From positions 24,327-88,326 of the forward strand of contig CAZNVG010000002.1 in NCBI GenBank assembly GCA_964576475.1: a stretch of 64,000 nucleotides of DNA, in the 5' to 3' direction. A program made the position numbers and the translations under genes. Source of the DNA: CAZNVG01 sp964576475. GTDB taxonomy: Bacteria > Patescibacteriota > Saccharimonadia > Saccharimonadales > CAZNVG01. Positions 1 to 8,443 of the stretch are shown in pieces. The notes under the pieces are model-generated. The model made no database searches. It was not told where the DNA came from and worked only from the letters and a program-made list of their open reading frames with translations. The stretch's first letter is position 1. The number at the start of each line of letters is the position of its first letter.

Positions 1-515
1 TTGAACAGGGTAATCAAGAGCTCGACCAGAATATTAACGGCTACACTCTCGACGAGTTGTTGCAGTTATTAATCGAGCAAAGCAACAATGACGCTTGGCA
101 GGCCATAGACTCGCAGCTGAGCCGCCCAGTTGTGCAATCTTGGGCAACGAGCAACGGTTTGCAAACCTTCAACGTACAGTCAAACATTGTAAGCGCTCAA
201 GATATTACATTGCTTCTTACTAAGCTATACACCGAGAAGTTACTTAACACTGAACACACACAACTACTGCTTCGCTATATGAAAAACGCCAACTACACAG
301 AACTCATTCCTGCAGCTGTTCCAAACGATATAAATGTCTATCACAAAGCCGGTTATTTAGAAGATCGAATTCACGATGCTGCCATCATAGATAATGGCGC
401 ACATCCATACGCCATTAGCATATTTACGAAATCAAACGGGTTGTATGATAGCTCTACAGAAATCAAAGCAATTCATGAGATTACTCAGGCGAGTCTAGGT
501 GCTTTTACGACGTAA
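1..515 (+). CDS. Beta-lactamase-like serine hydrolase, 3' part only
   Basis: The reading frame is open from base 3, so the gene begins before the window; about 170 C-terminal residues are visible. It carries an SNN tripeptide in the position of the class A SDN motif and an HKAG motif like the KTG box, followed by a strand reading DAAII, in the order seen in class A beta-lactamase and related penicillin-binding folds (Beta-lactamase2 family). The catalytic SxxK motif would lie upstream and cannot be seen. In CPR bacteria such proteins are often secreted cell-wall hydrolases rather than antibiotic-resistance enzymes. Family assignment is inferred from motif order. Confidence 0.6.
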   Translation, partial: EQGNQELDQNINGYTLDELLQLLIEQSNNDAWQAIDSQLSRPVVQSWATSNGLQTFNVQSNIVSAQDITLLLTKLYTEKLLNTEHTQLLLRYMKNANYTELIPAAVPNDINVYHKAGYLEDRIHDAAIIDNGAHPYAISIFTKSNGLYDSSTEIKAIHEITQASLGAFTT

Positions 516-536
516 AATAGTCGCTGCTAATTTTCA

Positions 537-902
537 CTAGTTATCAAGTTCGTCCAAAAGACGTAGAGTTTCGGCATCAAGGCCAGCTTCTGGGCTAGTC
601 AAGCCGACATATCCCTCAACTTCGGCGTGTCGCTCAAACACAATTACGGACAGAACATCACCGCTTTCATATACACAATCAATATCGTCAAATGAGATAC
701 CTGTTGTTCTAGCAACAAACCGTAAGAAAGTTACATTCGAACGCGACGAGGCATTGGCACTAATCAGTGCTGCATGTCTTTGCTCGTGTTCATCAAAAAG
801 AAATGTTCGCCAGAAAGGCTGCATCAGACGTTCTGTTTCGTATCGCCACGGCCGCTCAGGGTCAAGCTCTGCAATGTCATTGGCATTAAGTTCTCGGGCC
901 AT
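537..902 (-). CDS. Hypothetical acidic 121-aa protein
   Basis: A small soluble, acidic protein with no signal peptide, membrane segment or motif I recognise. It starts eight bases after the stop of malate dehydrogenase on the same strand, so the two are probably co-transcribed and may be translationally linked. The residues around 47-60 (ALISANASSRSNVTFLRF) look like a beta-hairpin core, but no function can be assigned. Confidence 0.6.
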   Translation of the reverse strand: MARELNANDIAELDPERPWRYETERLMQPFWRTFLFDEHEQRHAALISANASSRSNVTFLRFVARTTGISFDDIDCVYESGDVLSVIVFERHAEVEGYVGLTSPEAGLDAETLRLLDELDN

Positions 903-910
903 CTTGAGTA

Positions 911-1933
911 CTAGAGGACACCTTGTGGTACAACGCCAAGATCACGAAGCTTTGCGCGTTCGCGTACGAGCTCAGCTTGTGTTTCTTGCATTGGGAGATT
1001 ATAACGATCACGCCACTTCAATCCTTGCACGATGTCGATATCGCCACCTGGCTGTGAAGTGACAGGGTAAGAGAACACAACGCTGTGCGGAACGCCGTAA
1101 CTGCCATCACTCAACACTCCCATTGATTGCCAGTGCTCGGAATTACTTCCACCCATCCAATCACGAGCGTGGTCAGCAGCAGCCTGCGCGGCTGACATTA
1201 CAGATGATCCACCACGAGCTTTCAATACTGCACCACCACGTTTTGCTATCTTCTCTCGAAATTCTGCTTCCCATTCCGGGGCCTCAGCGCCAAAGTAGGG
1301 CATCTTATCGACGGTTACATGTGTTAGGTCAGGAACCATGGTATCAGAGTGATTGCCCCAGATTATCATCTTGCCGATTCTTTCAACGTCCACATTAATG
1401 TAGCGGCCAAGGGCAGAGACTGCACGATTGTGATCGAGTCGTGTCATCGCAGTTATGCGGTCCCGAGGAACATCGGGCGCGTTAGCGATTGTTATCAGTG
1501 CATTTGAGTTTGCTGGGTTTCCGACTACCAATACTCGAACATCGTCAGCAGCATTATCGTTAATTGCTCGTCCTTGCTCAACAAATATCGGTGCGTTCGC
1601 TTCAAGCAGATCGGCTCTACTCATTCCTTCTTTTCGAGGCATACCTGCTAACAGAAAAGCAAAATTCACACCATCAAACGCCTCATCAAGGCTTGCTGTA
1701 ATCGCAATGTTACCGAGATGTTTAGAGCCAAGATCCTCGAGCTCCATAGCTACGCCCTCAAGTCTATCAAGTGCTTGCGGCAAATCGAGTAGATGGAGAT
1801 TGATTTTATGGTCACTTCCGTGCGACCCCTCAAAAACACTACCGTTCAGTAGCTGAGGTAGCAGGGAATATCCTATCTGGCCAGCAGCTCCAGTTATCGC
1901 GACGTCGATTTCTTGTGATCTCTCAACTCTCAT
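911..1933 (-). CDS. mdh: Malate dehydrogenase
   Basis: A 340-aa NAD(P)-dependent malate dehydrogenase of the long cytosolic type (TIGR01759-like), interconverting malate and oxaloacetate. The Rossmann glycine motif GAAGQIG is at residues 15-21, the substrate loop carries Arg100 and Arg106 (MPRKEGMSR), and the catalytic core has Arg165, Asp167 (TRLDHNR) and His195 (IWGNHSDT). All key residues are present. The ATG start lies just before the glycine motif and gives normal length. A full TCA cycle is not visible here; in a reduced genome the enzyme may serve redox balance. The upstream spacer to 2056 is AT-rich and holds the divergent promoters. Confidence 0.95.
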   Translation of the reverse strand: MRVERSQEIDVAITGAAGQIGYSLLPQLLNGSVFEGSHGSDHKINLHLLDLPQALDRLEGVAMELEDLGSKHLGNIAITASLDEAFDGVNFAFLLAGMPRKEGMSRADLLEANAPIFVEQGRAINDNAADDVRVLVVGNPANSNALITIANAPDVPRDRITAMTRLDHNRAVSALGRYINVDVERIGKMIIWGNHSDTMVPDLTHVTVDKMPYFGAEAPEWEAEFREKIAKRGGAVLKARGGSSVMSAAQAAADHARDWMGGSNSEHWQSMGVLSDGSYGVPHSVVFSYPVTSQPGGDIDIVQGLKWRDRYNLPMQETQAELVRERAKLRDLGVVPQGVL

Positions 1934-2055
1934 AAAAACACCTCTTCTTATGTCACTATTATATCATATTTTTGTCCAAATACCATGCCTTGTTGTTTTT
2001 ATGATCTTGCCCTACAGTTCTAAGCATAAGCATTTATGACAAAAAGGAGCTATTC

Positions 2056-2310
2056 ATGGCAGCAAAGAAGTCGACAAAAAAGTCTAAAACTAATGGTAAA
2101 TTAAGCACCTACACACAGCTAAAAGAAGCAGCGCAGTTACTCACCATGTCATCGGCAGTACTCTATGGTCTACTTGGTGTGGCTGTATGGCTTGCGCCGG
2201 ACAATGCTCCTAGCTGGTCGGGTGATGCAGGAAATGCCCTACTGGTAGCTACGATGGTAGGCGGCATGAGCATGGGGCTACTCTATCTGGCAGACATTGC
2301 CAGAAAATAA
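2056..2310 (+). CDS. Small two-helix membrane protein, 84 aa
   Basis: A lysine/threonine-rich, positively charged N-terminus (about 18 residues) is followed by two hydrophobic segments at roughly 36-52 and 62-78, consistent with a small two-pass membrane protein with both ends inside. A good ribosome binding site (AAGGAG) sits 8 bases before the ATG. It stands alone between divergent mdh and the convergent coiled-coil gene. No family recognised. Confidence 0.65.
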   Translation: MAAKKSTKKSKTNGKLSTYTQLKEAAQLLTMSSAVLYGLLGVAVWLAPDNAPSWSGDAGNALLVATMVGGMSMGLLYLADIARK

Positions 2311-2313
2311 GAT

Positions 2314-3288
2314 CTATTTGATGATCTTAAACTTCTCAAGATCTACCCACCAAACAACATTGTCAGCATTTTCAAAAAAAGTACCGTCGCTCGTAGAGGC
2401 TAGTATTTGTTCTGTCTTAACTATAGCTGGCTGACTCGGACCATCTTTCATACTTGGAGCATGTACTGTTAGTTGAGTGCCTCCCCGCAGCGACATGCGA
2501 GCATAACCTGAACGCGAGTCACCAAACCAGCTGTCTTTTTCAACTTCACATGCGCCGGAATCAGGATCTATAACTTTAAGTTTAAGATGACGCTCTTCTT
2601 TACCCGACTGATAGTACCCATAATAATTATTTGAATCGATACGTGCATCCTTGGGCTTTGAGAACGCAATTTTAAGAACATCTCCCGGTTCGAGCGATGA
2701 GACTAGTATAATCTCTGTCTTTTTCGCTTCTTCTCGTAACTCCTGAGCTCGTACTTTCATCTGCTCTCGTCGTAGCTTCTTGTTGCCAACCGCTTCTCTG
2801 CGTTCTCGTTCTTGCTGCTCGAGAAATTCTACTACTGCTCGCTCTTCTTCTGCGTCAATTTGTTTTTGCGCAAGTCTAATAAGTTCTTTGGCGGATTTTC
2901 TACCGAGTCTGTCACGAACCTCTAGTCGATAGGACTCCGCTTCATTTTCGCGGTATGCCGCAAGCGCAGCAACAGCGATTTCCTCGGCTGCAACACTTGC
3001 TTCCTCGGCAATTGCACTGCGCTCAGCTTCGATCAGTGCGGCCGAGCGAGTCTCCGCGATACGATCTATTTCTTTCGCACGCTCTGACTCAATTCGCTCA
3101 GTAACGGCCTGATCAATCGCTTGACTAACGCTACCAGCAAATGGACCGTCGATCATTGTCTCAACTTCATCCCGAATTTGCAGCCCAATCTTATAAAACG
3201 GATCTTCATTTAACTCAACGAGTTGCGCCTGCAACCCTTGGTTTTCTGATTCTAGCTCCTGAATACGAGCGGCTTTTTTACCAAACAT
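2314..3288 (-). CDS. Coiled-coil protein with C-terminal beta domain (paralogue 1)
   Basis: This 324-aa protein starts with a short heptad segment (about residues 5-28), continues into a long, charged, Glu/Ala/Arg-rich helix (about 60-205), and ends in a beta-rich domain (about 205-324). A second copy of the same architecture is at 19974-21290. Both C-terminal domains contain a conserved D-S-R-S block (WFGDSRSGY here, TLSDSRSPY there) and a following strand with a G-x-x-hydrophobic pattern. No catalytic motif or signal peptide is seen, so a cytoplasmic scaffold is plausible. I do not recognise a named family. Confidence 0.65.
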   Translation of the reverse strand: MFGKKAARIQELESENQGLQAQLVELNEDPFYKIGLQIRDEVETMIDGPFAGSVSQAIDQAVTERIESERAKEIDRIAETRSAALIEAERSAIAEEASVAAEEIAVAALAAYRENEAESYRLEVRDRLGRKSAKELIRLAQKQIDAEEERAVVEFLEQQERERREAVGNKKLRREQMKVRAQELREEAKKTEIILVSSLEPGDVLKIAFSKPKDARIDSNNYYGYYQSGKEERHLKLKVIDPDSGACEVEKDSWFGDSRSGYARMSLRGGTQLTVHAPSMKDGPSQPAIVKTEQILASTSDGTFFENADNVVWWVDLEKFKIIK

Positions 3289-3440
3289 GAAACATATAAT
3301 ACACTATTTTGTAACTTTTTGCACCATTAGGTTATTGAATCCTTATGATCTTTTCATCACTAGGCATAGATCTATATACCTTTATTAGAACAGTACGGTA
3401 ATAGTTTTGTTTATTACTCAGGAGTCTCTGTTATGTAATA

Positions 3441-3469
3441 TTGATTTATTGTCACAATCGTGGCATAAT
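3441..3469 (+). promoter_or_regulatory. Promoter for the SDR gene
   Basis: TTGATT, 17-bp spacer, CATAAT. It drives a GC-rich gene from an AT-rich, native-looking spacer; the predicted start point is about 40 bases before the ATG. Confidence 0.5.
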
Positions 3470-3516
3470 TTGCAAGTCTAAATTAGACGATTCTCGAGTG
3501 AAGGGACTTTTACAAC

Positions 3517-4257
3517 ATGGATCAACTTGCAGACCATGGCTTGCACGGCAAGGTTGCAGTGGTCACAGGAGCTCTCGGCAGCCTTGGCGTCGAGATCTGT
3601 GACGCACTGCGCGACGTCGGCGCAACCGTCGTTCGGGTCGACATGAAGCCACCAGCTTCGTTCTCGGAACCGATCGACGACTACTACGAGATGAGCATCA
3701 CCGATCCCGAAGATGTGCAGCGCACGTTCCGAGAGATCGCGCAGCGTTACCGCAGCCTCGACATCCTCATCAACTGCGCCGGCATCACCCACAACGCGTG
3801 GTTGCTGAAGACGACACCCGAGGACTTCGAACATGTCATGCTCATCAACGTGATCGGCACCTTCAACTGTCTGAGAGAGGCAGCTGGAATCATGAAGGAG
3901 CGCAACATCGCCGGACACATCGTGAACTTCAGCAGCATCGCTGCGGAAGGCAACCCCGGACAGGTCGCCTACTCGGCCAGCAAGGCAGCTGTCGAGTCGA
4001 TGACCGCCGTCGCAGGCAAGGAGCTCGGAAAGTTCGGTATTCGCGTCAACGCGCTCGCTCCCGGACTCGTCGCCGAGACTGGCATGGCCGCCACTGTGCC
4101 GGATGCCAATCGAGACATCATGGTCGCCATGACTCCGGTCGGCCACCTCGCCAACAAGCGAGACATCGCCAACGTGGTGTGGTTCCTTGTCAGCGGCATG
4201 GCCGACCACATCACGGGCGCAACCATCCCCGTCACCGGAGGTCTTCACCTCCCGTAA
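3517..4257 (+). CDS. Short-chain dehydrogenase/reductase (foreign-looking)
   Basis: A 246-aa classical SDR oxidoreductase using NAD(P)H. The glycine motif TGALGSLG is at 17-24, NCAG at 86-89, and the catalytic tetrad is Asn111, Ser140, Tyr152 and Lys156 (YSASK). It resembles FabG-like 3-oxoacyl/alcohol reductases, but the substrate cannot be predicted. Base composition is much more GC-rich than the neighbours, with C or G at most third positions, and the gene stands alone with its own promoter and a two-tier hairpin behind it. This points to horizontal acquisition, probably from an actinobacterium. The large antisense frame over it is a GC-rich shadow. Confidence 0.9.
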   Translation: MDQLADHGLHGKVAVVTGALGSLGVEICDALRDVGATVVRVDMKPPASFSEPIDDYYEMSITDPEDVQRTFREIAQRYRSLDILINCAGITHNAWLLKTTPEDFEHVMLINVIGTFNCLREAAGIMKERNIAGHIVNFSSIAAEGNPGQVAYSASKAAVESMTAVAGKELGKFGIRVNALAPGLVAETGMAATVPDANRDIMVAMTPVGHLANKRDIANVVWFLVSGMADHITGATIPVTGGLHLP

Positions 4258-4315
4258 CGAGCTCTGCGCTCAAGAATCTGGAAGGAGACCAGACAAACCT
4301 CCACACAGGAGTGGT

Positions 4316-4362
4316 GTGCAGGAACGCGTATTGGTTCAACCAATGCACAAGCGTTCCTGCAC
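4316..4362 (+). other. Two-tier hairpin after the SDR gene
   Basis: A perfect 12-bp outer stem (4316-4327 with 4351-4362) encloses a perfect 7-bp inner hairpin (4330-4336 with 4338-4344). No T-run follows, so it is not a standard intrinsic terminator. The same architecture recurs behind the other GC-rich genes. The rest of the spacer to 4558 shows nothing I can name apart from AT-rich sequence. Confidence 0.75.
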
Positions 4363-4558
4363 CCCTCCGAAAATTATGACAAGTGTTTCAAATTTATAAC
4401 CACACGTGTACATTGAAGTGATAAAGAGGATCTACTATGTATCTAGCCCACCACACATTACTTCATTCACTAGTTACGCTGTCGCCACTACATATAGTGT
4501 TAGCTATAGCTATAGTGTCGATCTCGGCAAAATTAATACTTTCATGGAGTAAGCATTG

Positions 4559-5089
4559 ATGAACATACAACTTTCTGCAGAAAATAAAAAAACTACGAAA
4601 ACGGCACGCGCCTCCTTGTCCGGAACCGGCCTGCAGGGCGAGGCAGTATTTAGCGAATACGATATAGACGGCTGGAAGTATGTTCACATCCGTGTAGACA
4701 TATCGGGCGACTCCAAAATACTCACCCCAGGCCTACACGCCTGTCATATTCACGAAAAAGGCGACTGTGAATGCGAGGGCTTTAAATGCGCTGGTGGGCA
4801 TTTTGATCCAGGCCCCAGTGGCAACAGCGACCCTGATGCAAATCACGGCTATCATGCAGGGGACTTACCGAACATACTTGTAGATGAAACCGGCAAGGGA
4901 ACTATGGAAACTATCACTACTCGAATAACTCTGTCTGACGGCCCGGTATCGATTCTTGGTCGTGAATCTGCACCAGAAGGCACCTCAATTATGGTACATG
5001 CAAACGAAGACCCTTATACTCCAGGAGATTCAGGCTCTGGCTACAGTGGTGGACCTCGCTTAGCTTGCGGGAAAATTGTTGCTGACTAA
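4559..5089 (+). CDS. sodC: Cu/Zn superoxide dismutase
   Basis: Dismutates superoxide to oxygen and peroxide. Copper ligands His63 and His65 lie in CHIHEKGDC, the shared ligand His81 in GGHFDP, zinc ligands His96/His99 and Asp102 in HGYHAGDLPN, and the last copper ligand is His147 (VHANED). Cys70 and Cys170 can form the family disulphide. Length (176 aa) is normal. Unusually for bacterial SodC, no signal peptide or lipobox is visible, so it may be cytoplasmic or released in another way. ATG 4559 is preferred because GGAG lies nine bases upstream; a TTG directly before it is possible. Confidence 0.92.
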   Translation: MNIQLSAENKKTTKTARASLSGTGLQGEAVFSEYDIDGWKYVHIRVDISGDSKILTPGLHACHIHEKGDCECEGFKCAGGHFDPGPSGNSDPDANHGYHAGDLPNILVDETGKGTMETITTRITLSDGPVSILGRESAPEGTSIMVHANEDPYTPGDSGSGYSGGPRLACGKIVAD

Positions 5090-5092
5090 GTT

Positions 5093-6697
5093 TTACTGCG
5101 GCTTTTGAGCTACAAGCATGATGTTTGTATCAGGGCTGGGCATAGGTTCTAGTTCACCCTTTGCGTTCTTATGGAAAACCTTTGCAGCTGGTGCAAACCT
5201 GTTTTCAATCAGCCATGGGTTCTGTATTGGCTTTGAGGCTTCATGAACTTCAAAGCCGACTTCCTTCACAGCCGCCGTCCAATCATCAAAATTCCAGAAG
5301 CAAAATCTTTCGTGCATTTCAGAATGCCAACTATCATGGTAGTCTTTTTTAGCTAAGAAGTCACAGAGGTCAGCATTGCGCATAGTGAAATATGTTTGTC
5401 CATCAATTTGCTCAGTGTCGTAGCTCATTTGATCACCTTCTTCGGCTCTAAAATCTTTTGCAAAACGCAAGAACCGCGACTTTGTCGATAGGCTCATTAG
5501 AAATTCGCTCAAACCTTTTTCGTCCAGCTCAGGGAATAACTCGCTCGGATTCTCGCCGTCGTCTTCTGTAAATTGCACATACACAGTATCGTCTTTTTCT
5601 GCAGGGCCAGAGACATCAAAGTTAATGTACACACCTCCCGGTGCGAGCATGTCATACATTCGACGCAAAAACTCGAGCAGTGAATCACGCCCAAGATAAG
5701 ACTCAATCTCATGAGTTAGCGCCATTGTGATTGCGGTGTTCAGCGAGTTGCTCGGAAATATGGTGCTACGCATAATATTTCTCTGATAGAAAAAGACATT
5801 AGCATTACCAAACTCACCGTTGCTCTTACGTTGTTCGCATATCTCAAAAAGTGGTCGGGCAGCCTCAACTCCATAAAAGTCCGACTCAAACAGCTCGGGA
5901 ACTTCCGCTAGTAACTTGAGTGTTTGTCCGGTCGCACAACCTATATCCAGTATTCTGCCTGGTCGCACAAACGGTGCAAATTGATCTACTTTACGGAACG
6001 CATTGTCTTCAAAAGCAGCACGATACGTTTGATAATCACGCGTTTCAGTAATATCACCATCCGACGATGATACGAGCGGGTCTTGATGGATTTCAACTAT
6101 TAAATCACCCAGACCATATCGCTCAAAGTGCTCTAAGCAATCTGGTTGTAGCTCATCTATGACGATGCCGTTACTGCGCCACTCGGCGCCTGATCGTATT
6201 ATCTCTTCAACCACATCCCATGGTCGTCTCGACAATGCGGCACCCGTTTCAATGTCCTTAAGTTCGACAGGCACGATTTTATATCCAAGTTTTTCGTACT
6301 GCTCAATTACGCTCGGCGTCGAGCAAGCCACAAGTGTATTGTCTGGTGTCATTTTGACTCGTCCGCGACTTTGGAGATAGATTTCCTCGATTAGATAATG
6401 CGCAAAGTCTTTCTTGAAGTCGCGGTTCGGCACCAGATAACTTTGTGTCGCCACGGGCAGCGACAGGGAAGCAACTTCAAGCATGCTCAGTCGTCGATAT
6501 CCAGGGACTGGGTTACGGCGAGTGTTCGAATGATTTGCAGAAGTGATAGCCCAAATGACTTGTGGTGATCGCGTCAGAGTCTCTATATTGCCCGCAAGTG
6601 TCGTGAAGCTTTTTTTCTCTAGATGTGTGCGCAGATATTCAAACTGAAACTTCGTAATGGCATGGTGTCGACCTGGAAAGAGAATATATTGATACAT
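5093..6697 (-). CDS. Nucleotidyltransferase-like domain fused to SAM methyltransferase
   Basis: A 534-aa fusion. The first 150 residues begin FPGRHHAITKFQFEYL and contain NPVPGYRR, recalling the HxGH and R motifs of NMN adenylyltransferase-type cytidylyltransferase folds, but the GH of the signature is lost, so activity is doubtful. The second half is a class I SAM-dependent methyltransferase with motif I LDIGCATGQ near residue 250 and a motif IV-like stretch around TMALTHEIES. A metabolite methyltransferase with a sensor or carrier domain is possible. It converges on sodC, with only three bases between stop codons. Confidence 0.7.
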   Translation of the reverse strand: MYQYILFPGRHHAITKFQFEYLRTHLEKKSFTTLAGNIETLTRSPQVIWAITSANHSNTRRNPVPGYRRLSMLEVASLSLPVATQSYLVPNRDFKKDFAHYLIEEIYLQSRGRVKMTPDNTLVACSTPSVIEQYEKLGYKIVPVELKDIETGAALSRRPWDVVEEIIRSGAEWRSNGIVIDELQPDCLEHFERYGLGDLIVEIHQDPLVSSSDGDITETRDYQTYRAAFEDNAFRKVDQFAPFVRPGRILDIGCATGQTLKLLAEVPELFESDFYGVEAARPLFEICEQRKSNGEFGNANVFFYQRNIMRSTIFPSNSLNTAITMALTHEIESYLGRDSLLEFLRRMYDMLAPGGVYINFDVSGPAEKDDTVYVQFTEDDGENPSELFPELDEKGLSEFLMSLSTKSRFLRFAKDFRAEEGDQMSYDTEQIDGQTYFTMRNADLCDFLAKKDYHDSWHSEMHERFCFWNFDDWTAAVKEVGFEVHEASKPIQNPWLIENRFAPAAKVFHKNAKGELEPMPSPDTNIMLVAQKPQ

Positions 6698-6781
6698 CTA
6701 CCATGCAATATAACACGACTCGCCATTTGCTTATGCTTTGCTATACTGAAGCTAGATAAAAACCAAGATCGCACCGTATCC

Positions 6782-8443
6782 ATGGCTAAGCGCACAAAGA
6801 AAAAATCTCGATTCAACCTTCTCAAACTATTTCGATATAACTACGTCGGCTTAACCTTAAGTCTACTTTTTTTCTTTGCATCCCTGACTCCTTCTTTACT
6901 TCCAAGGCCTTGGTTACATCAGGGTATCATTAGTGGCATATTTGCAAGTGTTGGATACGGTTGTGGGGTAGTCATTAGTTGGTGCTGGCGACGATACGTC
7001 CGCAAAGAGCTTTCTGCGCGCACGAAAAAGATAGTGTGGATCATAACATTGGTGAGTATAATTCCTTTTCTTTTGTTCGTATTACATGTGGGCTGGAATT
7101 GGCAAAACGAGGTTCGCGAACTCGTAGGCAAACCCATTCAGCAGAAAACATCATATACGAGACAGTTGCTAGTCACGGCATTAACCGTTTTTATCGTGGT
7201 GAAGATATTCCAGCTAGGTTATGCATGCGCGCAAAGATTACAGAAAAAAACAGATCGTTGGCTGCCAGCTAACGTCGCATGGGCAATAAGTATTTTGATA
7301 ACAATCATGCTTGGCTGGGGGATCGTCAAAGGTGTTATTTTCCGCAGCTTCGTCGGTCTATCATCAAGAAATTACGGCGCGGCAAATAGGCGAATACAAA
7401 CCGATCTCGTGCAGCCTACTAGTGCTTTTCGAAGTGGCAGCAATGACTCTCTGGCGTCTTGGGAAACGCTCGGAAAACAAGGTCGTAAGTTCGTAGCAGG
7501 CGGCCCAACACAGGAACAACTACAGACTTTTAACGCAGAGCAACCAAAGCTGTCAGTGCGTGCCTACGCAGGACTAGATTCCGCACCGGACGCGAAATCT
7601 CGCGCCAAGTTAGTAGTCGATGAGCTCAATCGAACAGACGCGTTCTCAAGACCGGTGCTTGTTGTCGTCACAGCGACAGGGACAGGCTGGGTTAACCCAG
7701 AGTCAGTCGACGCACTCGAATACATGTATAACGGCAATATAGCTATCGCCTCTATGCAGTATTCATTCCTTCCGAGCTGGATTTCATTCAGTGCCGATAA
7801 AGATAATGCGCGAGAAGCAGGACGTGAGCTATTCAATCAGATCTATGATCAATGGCAAACCTTGCCGCAACAATCCAGACCAAAACTACTCGTGTTCGGT
7901 CTTAGCTTGGGCGCATTTGGCGGACAAACTGCCTTTAGCGGAGAACAAGATCTACAAAATAGAACCGACGGTGCATTGTTCTTGGGATCACCCAATTCCT
8001 CGCAGCTATGGCGCGACTTTGAGCACCACAGAGTTTCGGGCACACCAGAACGTACTCCGGTATTTGATAACGGCAAGACCGTCCGATTTGCTGATGAGCC
8101 ATCTGAACTATCTGAGAATGCCGAATCTTGGTCTAAACCGCGTGTCGTTTTTCTACAACATGCTTCAGATCCAATTGTCTGGTGGAGCCCAAAGTTGTTG
8201 TTTGATAGGCCTGACTGGCTCGGTGAGTCAAAAGGTAACGACGTTTCTCGTCACATGCACTGGATCCCTGTACTTACGTTTCTGCAAGTGTCGATAGATC
8301 AATTCTTTGGCACGACAGTACCCGATGGGCACGGACACAGTTACGGGGGCGAACCTGCAGAGGCTTGGAGCTACATACTGCCACCTGCCAACTGGAACGA
8401 GCAGAAAACTCAGAATCTGCGCACCATCCTTGACGCCTATTAA
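6782..8443 (+). CDS. Membrane-anchored alpha/beta hydrolase (Abhydrolase_9 type)
   Basis: The basic N-terminus is followed by about four transmembrane segments (within residues 20-190) containing SLTPSLLPRPWLHQG, a signature of the N-terminal domain paired with Abhydrolase_9. The C-terminal catalytic domain has the nucleophile elbow GLSLGAFGG near residue 380, and a late His in GHGHSYGG is a candidate for the triad. The family is common in actinobacteria and probably acts on lipids or esters at the membrane. ATG 6782 is chosen because the longer frame reaches back over the promoter region. Its stop overlaps the convergent carB stop. Confidence 0.8.
   Translation: MAKRTKKKSRFNLLKLFRYNYVGLTLSLLFFFASLTPSLLPRPWLHQGIISGIFASVGYGCGVVISWCWRRYVRKELSARTKKIVWIITLVSIIPFLLFVLHVGWNWQNEVRELVGKPIQQKTSYTRQLLVTALTVFIVVKIFQLGYACAQRLQKKTDRWLPANVAWAISILITIMLGWGIVKGVIFRSFVGLSSRNYGAANRRIQTDLVQPTSAFRSGSNDSLASWETLGKQGRKFVAGGPTQEQLQTFNAEQPKLSVRAYAGLDSAPDAKSRAKLVVDELNRTDAFSRPVLVVVTATGTGWVNPESVDALEYMYNGNIAIASMQYSFLPSWISFSADKDNAREAGRELFNQIYDQWQTLPQQSRPKLLVFGLSLGAFGGQTAFSGEQDLQNRTDGALFLGSPNSSQLWRDFEHHRVSGTPERTPVFDNGKTVRFADEPSELSENAESWSKPRVVFLQHASDPIVWWSPKLLFDRPDWLGESKGNDVSRHMHWIPVLTFLQVSIDQFFGTTVPDGHGHSYGGEPAEAWSYILPPANWNEQKTQNLRTILDAY

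Noticed and set aside
3478..4248. 256-aa antisense frame over the SDR gene
   Set aside because: GC-rich shadow; the plus strand has intact SDR motifs and a ribosome binding site.
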